DNA of 64,000 nt from Flavobacterium sp. KMS (GTDB lineage: Bacteria; Bacteroidota; Bacteroidia; Flavobacteriales; Flavobacteriaceae). Below the pieces are notes generated by a model. That model ran no database searches, was not told where the DNA came from, and saw only the letters and a list, made by a program, of their open reading frames with translations. Shown in pieces: positions 44,510 to 52,135 of this stretch (positions within the stretch are counted from its first letter, which is position 1; every line of letters starts with the position of its first letter). The stretch is taken from positions 558,001 through 622,000 of the forward strand of contig NZ_JSYP01000001.1 of the NCBI RefSeq assembly GCF_000813005.1, given 5' to 3'. The translations under genes were made by a program, and so were the position numbers.

Positions 44510-47014
44510 TTATGGATTAACTCTCAAGTCCTGACCTGCCATAAGAGGCTCGTTGTTGGTTCCTGTGATCATTATTCTAACTGCTTTTACAGGTTTCTTT
44601 GGGTAGATAGAAGCATTCCCATAATCAAAAATATCTCCTTTTTCAAAATCAATTCCGTTATACGAATATTCAACATAACCATCATTTACAATAAATCTTG
44701 GGTGATGTGGAATTCCTGTCAATACATCAATTTTTGAAGAAACAACAGGATTGGTAAACGTGTATAAAATCCAGTCACCGCTCACACACGGAACATCGGT
44801 ACGCAAATAAGTCTCTTCATTATAATCTTCTAATCTTGAAATTGGGAATTTAGGATTTTCAGCCATCGATGAGGTAACTTTTACCTCTGGTTCTAAATAA
44901 GGCGAACAATTGAAATTTACCTTAGCCGAAGATGCTGTAGCTTCTTTATTATCTACAATAAAGTCTAAACGATAAGTGTTTTTATCATTATAATTATCAA
45001 TCACAAATCGCAAACGAGGTTTGGATTTCAGTGTTTTTTCTTCTGAATAAGTTTGGATTAATTTATCATTTTCATAAAATGAAACCGATTTAATAACTCC
45101 ATTACTAACCTCATCTGCAGTTGGATTAAAAGTTAAATACCAAATCCCGCTTTTATCAACATGCTCCGTAATATTCTCCGAAATGTTTAAAACCTCAACT
45201 TTTGATGTATTCCAATTTGCAACTGGTAATTTCTCAACTTTTACCGCAGGACTTGCTGAATCTTCATTAAAGAAGGTACGGAACAAGTATTGCTCATAAT
45301 TCTTAGTCTGGATTGATCCAGTATATAAAGGGGATTGTCTCGTAGGTTCGTTTCCTTGCGCATCATAACGTACAACTGCTCCTTCATAAGGTGGTGTTAC
45401 TGTAATCGTTCCGCTTTTATAAATTGCCGTTGGCGGAAAATCTCTAAAAGCAATTCCCATATTAGCCAAACGTTGCAAATGGCTATTGGTTAATCTTCCA
45501 TAAAAATTATCCCAGTTTTTATCTTCTTTTTTAGACCATCCAATTTCGGACAAAGCACTAATTCTTGGGTAACTTTGGTATTCTACAAATCGTGTCGGAC
45601 GATCAAGATATTCACTCCACAAAGCACCTTGTACTCCTTTTATCAATTTTTGTTGTTCGGGAGTTAAATCGTTGTCTGGAATTGGCTCAAACGAATAAGC
45701 TCTTTTTGTATCTGTAATAGCTGCCCAACGATGACCACGCTCATTTTCGGACTGTGCCATGTCAAAATAAGTAAATTGCCCTGGCATCATAACAGTTTCA
45801 TACCCTTTTTTAGCTGATTCAATTCCGTAGCTTATTCCCTGCCAAGCACTAATTAAAGTGTTTGGATTTATCTCTCCTCCTTTTAAAATTTCATTCCAGC
45901 CGGCTGTTTTTTTATTGTATTTTTCTACGATTTTTTCTACACGTCTAAAGAAATAATTCTGAAGTTGGAAAGTATCTGTATAGCCTTCTTTTTCCATCAG
46001 CGCTTTACATTTTGGGCAATGTTCCCAATTGGCTCTATTTACCTCATCTCCTGCAACATGAATATATTCAAAAGGGAACATTTCTGAAACTTCTCTAATT
46101 ATAGAATCTAGAATTTGATAGTTTTCTTCACGCCCCACACACCATACATTTTTTACTTCTCCCTGAACACTTTTTGTTTCCTGTGTCGTAACACATCCTA
46201 TTTCTGGATATGCTGCCGTTACAGCGCGAGAATGTCCCGGAATTTCGATTTCGGGCATAATTGAGATTCCACGAGCTGCTGCATAAGCCACAACTTCTTT
46301 CATATCGGCTTGGGTATAATAACCGCCGTAACGTTTGTTTCCTGAACCGTAAGATGGCAACAATACTTCTCCTGGTCCTCTCCAGGCTCCTTTTAAGGTT
46401 AAATCTGGCATTGATTTAATCTCGGCTCTCCATCCGTTATCATCGGTAAGATGCCAATGAAAAACATTCATCTTGTGTGCTGCTAACCAGTCGATATAAT
46501 TCTTAACCGTTTGCTTATCAAAAAACTGTCTTGAACAATCAAGCATCATTCCGCGCCATTCAAAACGAGGATAATCTTCTATTTTCACAAACGGAATTGT
46601 TCCTTTTTTCACCTCTTTGGCAGTGCAAATTTGTAATAAGCTTTGAAGTCCATTTAAGACTCCGTTTGAAGATTTTCCTTTTATAACCACTCCTTTTTTA
46701 GTTACGCTCAATTCGTAACCATCATTAGGAAGATTTAATTTTTCATCTACTAAAAATGATATTCCATCTTTTTTATTTCCTTTTCCAATAGAAACAATCG
46801 GCTTAATTCCTGTAGTTGCAAAAAAATCACTCCCTATATAATTGGCACTTTTTTGCAACTTTTTGTCTACAACAATTTGTACTGATGAAGGAATTACAAA
46901 TGTTCCTTCTTTCTGTTCTATTTTTACTGGTTGCGGAATTATATCGAGTTTCTGAGCCTGTAATACATTCAGGGAACTCAAGAAAACTGCGATTAGTAGC
47001 ATACTTTTTTTCAT
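44510..47014 (-). CDS. GH20 beta-N-acetylhexosaminidase
   Basis: 834 residues with signal peptide (cleavage near LQAQ, residue 21). An N-terminal GH20b domain (about 22-148) precedes the GH20 barrel (about 150-500): HWHLTDDNGWR (186-196), PEIEIPGHSRA, and the catalytic pair Asp323-Glu324 in HVAGDEVNRANWEH. CPKCKAL after it is the usual Cys insertion of this subgroup. The C-terminal 300 residues contain a chitobiase C-like segment and an F5/8-type binding module (about 700-830). It removes terminal GlcNAc (or GalNAc); in this cluster, GlcNAc from muropeptides or chitin oligomers. Confidence 0.93.
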   Translation of the reverse strand: MKKSMLLIAVFLSSLNVLQAQKLDIIPQPVKIEQKEGTFVIPSSVQIVVDKKLQKSANYIGSDFFATTGIKPIVSIGKGNKKDGISFLVDEKLNLPNDGYELSVTKKGVVIKGKSSNGVLNGLQSLLQICTAKEVKKGTIPFVKIEDYPRFEWRGMMLDCSRQFFDKQTVKNYIDWLAAHKMNVFHWHLTDDNGWRAEIKSMPDLTLKGAWRGPGEVLLPSYGSGNKRYGGYYTQADMKEVVAYAAARGISIMPEIEIPGHSRAVTAAYPEIGCVTTQETKSVQGEVKNVWCVGREENYQILDSIIREVSEMFPFEYIHVAGDEVNRANWEHCPKCKALMEKEGYTDTFQLQNYFFRRVEKIVEKYNKKTAGWNEILKGGEINPNTLISAWQGISYGIESAKKGYETVMMPGQFTYFDMAQSENERGHRWAAITDTKRAYSFEPIPDNDLTPEQQKLIKGVQGALWSEYLDRPTRFVEYQSYPRISALSEIGWSKKEDKNWDNFYGRLTNSHLQRLANMGIAFRDFPPTAIYKSGTITVTPPYEGAVVRYDAQGNEPTRQSPLYTGSIQTKNYEQYLFRTFFNEDSASPAVKVEKLPVANWNTSKVEVLNISENITEHVDKSGIWYLTFNPTADEVSNGVIKSVSFYENDKLIQTYSEEKTLKSKPRLRFVIDNYNDKNTYRLDFIVDNKEATASSAKVNFNCSPYLEPEVKVTSSMAENPKFPISRLEDYNEETYLRTDVPCVSGDWILYTFTNPVVSSKIDVLTGIPHHPRFIVNDGYVEYSYNGIDFEKGDIFDYGNASIYPKKPVKAVRIMITGTNNEPLMAGQDLRVNP

Positions 47015-47035
47015 CTTTTCTGGTTTTTGGTTTTG

Positions 47036-48508
47036 TTAAAATTGTATTGGAATACTTTCCGTTTGTGTGGTACTCAAAGCGGTAATGGCATAAATATATT
47101 TTTCAAAATTAGCATTTGGCACTTCTAATTTTGTGGCTGTGGTTACGTAGTAAACATTCTCAGGATTAGAGAAATCTGTTATTTTTCCTTTAGCAAATCT
47201 ATAAATCACATATTTTTTATTGTTCAATCCAGCTTTCCAAGTAAGCAGTCCTTTATCTCCGCTTTTAGCAATCGTAGCGTTTATTGGCGGCTGTGGTGTT
47301 ATTCTTGTAATTCTGTTTGCTTCGGGTGTTAATGCAATATATTTATATTGTTTTTCTATAAGAGGCTTTCTAAGTGTATCTCCTTTTTTTAGAAAATTGT
47401 TTGCTGTAAAATACATGGAGCCATCTAGTAAAGGCAGAGACCGAACCATTTCTATTTGCTTCACAATCTGGTCTGGACTTCTCCACTCTACTTCATTTGC
47501 TGTTTTCAAAAGCTTATAAACTCCATGACCTACATATACATTTGCCCCGTATTTATGTTTTGCCCACCATTTTGCCAAAACTTCAAAATTAGCTCTGTCA
47601 AAACCAATGTGCCAGTATATTTGAGGTGTTACATAATCTATCCAGTTTTCTTTTTGCCATTTTAAAACATTGGCATACAAATCATCATAGTTTGTAGCTC
47701 CTGCCATTGTGTTTGATCCTTCTGAATCTTTGGCAATATTTCGCCATACTCCAAAAGGTGAAATTCCGAATTCGACCTCTGGTTTATTTGCAATTATAGT
47801 ATCTCTTATTTGTTTGATTATCAAATCGACATTATCCCTTCTCCAATCGTCTTTGTCTTTAAACTGTCGAGGTTCTTTGGCAAATGCAACCTGATCAGGA
47901 AATTCTTGCCCAGCAATTCTATATGGATAAAAATAATCGTCCATGTGTATTGCCTGAATATCATAATTTCGAACTATTTCGCCCACCACAGAAGCAACAA
48001 AATCTCTGGTTTCTTTAAACCCAGGATTAAAATATCTCGTTTTTCCGTAAGTAACAAACAACTCTGGTTTCTTAAAATATAAATGCGTTTTTGCTAGTAC
48101 TTCTTTGGTTGTATCTTTTTGTACACGATACGGATTTAGCCAGACATGTACACTCATTCCTCTTTTCCCCGCTTCGTCAATCATTAATTGCAATGGGTCA
48201 AAACCCGGGGCAACGCCCTGAGTTCCGGTTATCCAATGTGATGCTGGTTCTTTAGTCGATTTATAATAGGCATCTGCCGTAGGGCGAATTTGAAAGATTA
48301 CGGTGTTCAGATTATACGACCGTAAATTATCCAGAATTGTTATCATTTCGGCTTTCATCGCCTTGTCTGATAAACCGGGTTTTGAAGGCCAATCGATATT
48401 ATCTACAGTAGAAATCCAAGCAGCCCGCATTTCTCTTTTTGCTGGTTGTTGTCCAAAGAGATTGGCTTGAAACAACAGCACTAGAATTAAAATTTTTAAG
48501 ATTTTCAT
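47036..48508 (-). CDS. GHL10-family glycosyl hydrolase (DigH/YngK-like)
   Basis: 490 residues with signal peptide (cleavage near LFGQ, residue 19). The GHL10 (PF02638-type) barrel spans about 25-340: REMRAAWISTVDNIDWPS, NTVIFQIRPTADAYY, VHVWLNPYRV, IHMDDYFYPY and FGISPFGVWRN. A fibronectin-III-like domain ends the protein. E. coli DigH (YddW), of this family, cleaves denuded peptidoglycan glycans, which fits the NamZ/AmiE/GH20 genes directly downstream (21-bp gap to GH20). It is the first gene of that minus-strand unit. Confidence 0.88.
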   Translation of the reverse strand: MKILKILILVLLFQANLFGQQPAKREMRAAWISTVDNIDWPSKPGLSDKAMKAEMITILDNLRSYNLNTVIFQIRPTADAYYKSTKEPASHWITGTQGVAPGFDPLQLMIDEAGKRGMSVHVWLNPYRVQKDTTKEVLAKTHLYFKKPELFVTYGKTRYFNPGFKETRDFVASVVGEIVRNYDIQAIHMDDYFYPYRIAGQEFPDQVAFAKEPRQFKDKDDWRRDNVDLIIKQIRDTIIANKPEVEFGISPFGVWRNIAKDSEGSNTMAGATNYDDLYANVLKWQKENWIDYVTPQIYWHIGFDRANFEVLAKWWAKHKYGANVYVGHGVYKLLKTANEVEWRSPDQIVKQIEMVRSLPLLDGSMYFTANNFLKKGDTLRKPLIEKQYKYIALTPEANRITRITPQPPINATIAKSGDKGLLTWKAGLNNKKYVIYRFAKGKITDFSNPENVYYVTTATKLEVPNANFEKYIYAITALSTTQTESIPIQF

Positions 48509-49003
48509 AAATTCTATTTTTGGTTAGTTAATGTTTTTCGGGCAATTTAACCGCAAAGTCCGCAAGGGTTTTACGCAAAGTCCACAAAGTTTTTAATCTG
48601 TTTAATCCTTTAATTTCTATCTAATTCATTATTAAATCACCAACGAAATAAGTCCCAGCGGGACATTATATTTATAGAAATTTAATTGTTTATCTAAAGA
48701 AACCCCAGCGGGGTGACATTTCAGCAACCCGAAGACAAACATACATATCGCTCCGCTGGAGCTTTTACAAAAAGAACGTATAACATTGGCTATAAATATT
48801 ACGCTCCGCTGGAGCTTTTATAGCATAGCATATTTACTCAATATAATTTTCTAATCATTCTAATCTTTTTAATCTGTGGCAGATAATTTAACCACTATGT
48901 CCGCAAAGTTTTTCTCAATATTGACATTTCAACGGAAGAGAAACTCCATAATATTTGTCGATAATAATACCTAACAGGTTTAAAAAAAACTGTTAGGATA
49001 AAC
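48509..49003. repeat. intergenic region with a cluster of four REP-like hairpins
   Basis: No gene. 48549-48594 is a CCGCAAAGTCCGCAAGG / ACGCAAAGTCCACAAAG repeat, the inverse of the one near 21341-21410. Four short GC palindromes follow: GTCCCAGCGGGAC (48652-48664), CCCCAGCGGGG (48703-48713), GCTCCGCTGGAGC (48750-48762 and 48803-48815). The first two and last two are in opposite orientation around a CCAGCGG core. A hairpin at 48970-48997 ends the region. Confidence 0.6.
48965..48999 (-). terminator. possible terminator of the metallophosphoesterase gene
   Basis: Arms CCTAACAG (48970-48977) and CTGTTAGG (48990-48997), a few bases past the stop of the minus-strand gene; the T-tract on that strand is poor. 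Confidence 0.5.
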
Positions 49004-50842
49004 TTACTCTAATAAATAAATTCCTCCCTCAATAAGCGATGTCCAAACGTTGCCTTTTTCATCTACTGAAAATCCGTTTACGCTCGAGCTTCCTAAATTG
49101 ATTTGTTTTATAATCTCAAATTTCTCCGCATCAACAATAACGACTTCTCCTTTTCGGCTTCCTATATATATTTTATTATTGTTTTCTACTATTGGCGCTG
49201 GATTATGCTCGTACCCTAGTTTTAAATCTAAAATCTTACTTTGACTAATCAAATTTTCTTCGGTTAATTCTAGATTATCGCTTAATGGTAATCTTAACAA
49301 TTCTCCATTCATTGTTTTTGCATAAAACCATTTTCCGTCTTGGCTTTTTCCCATCGATTCTCTGACTTTCCATTTAGAGGTTCTTAAAAGGGTTTTACCT
49401 GTTTCGATATCCAAAATGGTCAAAAAACGTTCTGGTGTAACAAAGTAAAGTCTGCTTTTTGACGACACTACATTTACATTTCCAGCTGAATACAAAAGCT
49501 GATTTATATTGCCATTATTCCATCGCCAGATAAGTGCTCCTGTGTTTTTATTTAAACAATAAACATTGGCATCCCATGCTCCAAAAATAACCTTATCCCC
49601 TTGTATCAATGGAGTTCCTTGCGAATACGATTGTGGTAAATTATTCTTCCAGATTACCTGACCACTAACGGCATCAATGCATATAAACGCTGTAGAGCTT
49701 GCTGTATAAATTTTATTATTCTCGGCAATTGGCGAACCTACCAAAACTCCACCTACAGGAATCTTCCATTTTTGTTTGCCTGATTCTGTATCAAATCCTA
49801 GCAGATTTCCTTCTATTGTACCAATAACAAGATTGTTTTTTACAATAATTGGGGAGAAATAAATAGCATTTCCTGTTTCTGTTTTCCAATTCAGCGTTTT
49901 GTTTTTCAAATTAACCGATTGTATCTCGCCAATAGAATTGGTAAAATAGAGGCTTCTTTTATCAAAACAAGGAACACTATAAATTGATGCAATATCTTTT
50001 ATAAATGGAGGGAAATTAGTTTCTAGATTATCTTTTGGAATTTCAATTTTTGAAGGCTTTGTTGGAACTGAGAAATTAAAAACACCTGGTTTGTCTATCA
50101 TTTTCTGATAAACACTAATGCTATCATTACTGATTACAACCTCGTTGTAGCTTCTGGTTTTTCCATCGCGCGAGGTAATCGATGCTCCCATAATACCGCT
50201 TAGACCAGAGAAATCATATTTTTTTAAGGTGTGTCCGTGACCACAAAAACTAACAACTGTAGGGTATTTTTCTAAAACAGAAAGTACTTCTTTATAATTA
50301 CTCACACTATTATCTAATGGATAATGCGCAAAGTTCAATACTTTTTTATTGCTATTTTTAAGACTGTCTTTTAGTGTTTGGTCAAGCCAAAGAACGTCTT
50401 CATGCTTTACAAAACCATCCCCCATTTTCATATAAGGACCACACGGAAATCCGATAAAAAGATAATCTCCTTTTGAGAAAACAAATCTATCGTTACCCCA
50501 TATTTTTTTATAAGTCAAACCTGCACTTTCACTCCAATTAGTTTCGTGATTTCCTGAGATTACATAATAAGGAATTTTCAATTTAGCCAGAATCGAATGA
50601 ACTTGCTTTAGTTCATCATCTGCGCCACGATTCGTTAAATCTCCCGTTACTACAACAAATTCATTATCAGAATTATTGATTTCTTTTATAATGTCTTGCA
50701 ACAAAAAATCATTTTCGTTCCCCACAGAAACATGCAAATCTGTAAGTTGTACAAACTTGATATTTCCTGATTTTTCTGCCTTTTGAGAAAACCCTGATGC
50801 AATTATAAAAATCAATAATATTATGGAAAATGAAAGTTTCAT
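49004..50842 (-). CDS. metallophosphoesterase fused to PQQ-like beta-propeller
   Basis: 612 residues from the ATG at 50842 (MKLSFSIILL signal peptide; 10 upstream codons rejected). The N-terminal calcineurin-like phosphoesterase is complete: DLH (35-37), GDLTNRG (67-73), GNHE (97-100), NFAHYPLD and FCGHGH. Residues about 270-612 form PQQ-like propeller repeats (SGKQKWKIPVGG, SGQVIWKNNLP, TGALIWRWNN). A phosphatase or phosphodiesterase acting in the periplasm is expected. Position next to muropeptide genes suggests a sugar phosphate, teichoic-like or nucleotide-sugar substrate, but this is a guess. Confidence 0.85.
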   Translation of the reverse strand: MKLSFSIILLIFIIASGFSQKAEKSGNIKFVQLTDLHVSVGNENDFLLQDIIKEINNSDNEFVVVTGDLTNRGADDELKQVHSILAKLKIPYYVISGNHETNWSESAGLTYKKIWGNDRFVFSKGDYLFIGFPCGPYMKMGDGFVKHEDVLWLDQTLKDSLKNSNKKVLNFAHYPLDNSVSNYKEVLSVLEKYPTVVSFCGHGHTLKKYDFSGLSGIMGASITSRDGKTRSYNEVVISNDSISVYQKMIDKPGVFNFSVPTKPSKIEIPKDNLETNFPPFIKDIASIYSVPCFDKRSLYFTNSIGEIQSVNLKNKTLNWKTETGNAIYFSPIIVKNNLVIGTIEGNLLGFDTESGKQKWKIPVGGVLVGSPIAENNKIYTASSTAFICIDAVSGQVIWKNNLPQSYSQGTPLIQGDKVIFGAWDANVYCLNKNTGALIWRWNNGNINQLLYSAGNVNVVSSKSRLYFVTPERFLTILDIETGKTLLRTSKWKVRESMGKSQDGKWFYAKTMNGELLRLPLSDNLELTEENLISQSKILDLKLGYEHNPAPIVENNNKIYIGSRKGEVVIVDAEKFEIIKQINLGSSSVNGFSVDEKGNVWTSLIEGGIYLLE

Positions 50843-50982
50843 TGATCTGTTTTTTATTTTATTTTGAAACAAATTATATTGTGGTTACGTTGTGTTAGAC
50901 GCACTGCGGTGCGTCTCTACACTGTGCGTATACACTGTGCGTCTACAGAAAACCTTTGAATCTCTGTCCCTTTGAACCTCTC

Positions 50983-51795
50983 TCAATTATTAAAAAAATT
51001 ATAGAAAAACAGCAATTGAAATTTTAAGGAGTTCTCCCAATATTCAATATTATGTTTTCCTGGACGTTCTATATAATCATGGTTAATTTTTTGGGCAAGC
51101 ATCTTTGTATGAAGCTCTCTATTTACATCAATAAAAAAATCATCTACTCCACAATCGATAATAAGTTTTAGATTATTGTTTTCTACTAATCAAAGCATAT
51201 TTACTACTGTATTTTTCTCCCAATTTTCAGGGAATTCAGTTATAGAACCTAAACGTTTTTTTATATCCCACTTTTCAGGAAACGGACGAAAATCTACTCC
51301 TCCGCTCATACTCCCAGCTGCTCCAAAAACATCCTGATGTTTAAACGAGAGATATAGTGCTCCGTGTCCGCCCATACTAAGACCAGATATGGCTCTGCCT
51401 TCACGACTTGCAATCGTTTTGTAGTTTTTATCTATAAAGGGAACTAACTCATTTACAACATAAGTTTCATATTTAAAAGTGGAATCTATTGGACTATCAA
51501 AATACCAACTTGAATAATTCCCATCAACACCAATTACTATAAAACCATATCTATCTACCTGTTCTCCAACCTCTTTAAAACTTTTTACCCAAGTTGCATA
51601 ATTACCGCTATACCCATGAAGCAGATAAACTACTGGGAATTTTTTCTTGCTTTTTTTATAATTATCAGGAACTATTACACACGTCTGTATGTTTTTATTC
51701 ATCGAAGCGCTAAACACTTGTATCGTGTCAATCTTAGCTGCTTTGGCAGAAAAAAATAGAAATACTAAGAGTAATGTGTAGATTGTTTTTTTCAT
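50983..51795 (-). pseudogene. CE1/esterase-D-like esterase broken by one in-frame stop
   Basis: Signal peptide (MKKTIYTLLLVFLFFSAKAA) and alpha/beta-hydrolase body with YLLHGYSGN (58-66) and nucleophile Ser140 in GLSMGGHGA. After residue 201 there is a TGA (51192-51190). The same frame then continues without frameshift for 68 codons to a TGA at 50985-50983 and restores the normal family C-terminus: LIIDCGVDDFF (catalytic Asp region) and RPGKHNIEYW (catalytic His248). The truncated product would lack Asp and His and be inactive. So this is a recent nonsense mutation, a sequencing error, or less likely read-through. Intact, it would be a secreted sugar-ester hydrolase. Confidence 0.88.
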
Positions 51796-52135
51796 AGAAT
51801 TATGGTTTCTTTTGGTTAAAAAGAGGCAATAACTTTTCTTCAAAATGTATGAGCTTTTTTATTTCTGATACATTTTGACAAAAAAATATAACGGGTTAAA
51901 TGATTAACTTTCTTTCTTTTAAGTTCTTATTTCACTGACTTTAAAGCTTGAGCTAAAAGGTAATACACAATTAAATAAAACTATTTTAACCATGTAAGTG
52001 ATATAAGTCCATTTAAGTTTTACGCTGATTAGTCATGCTTATATTTTCTTACATCACTTACATGGTTAACTTTTTTTGTTACAATTTTATTTCTTTAATA
52101 AAACTCAAAAAATATAAAATTTAGATTCGAGAAAT
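51796..52135. repeat. spacer containing palindromic repeat B, copy 2
   Basis: No gene. 51986-52069 runs from TTAACCATGTAAGTGAT to CATCACTTACATGGTTAA; same orientation and layout as the copy at 26856-26942. The rest is AT-rich. Confidence 0.7.

Noticed and set aside
50983..51189. Reading the esterase as two separate genes
   Set aside because: The second part has no start codon context and restores the catalytic His and Asp region in the same frame, so it is the tail of one gene.
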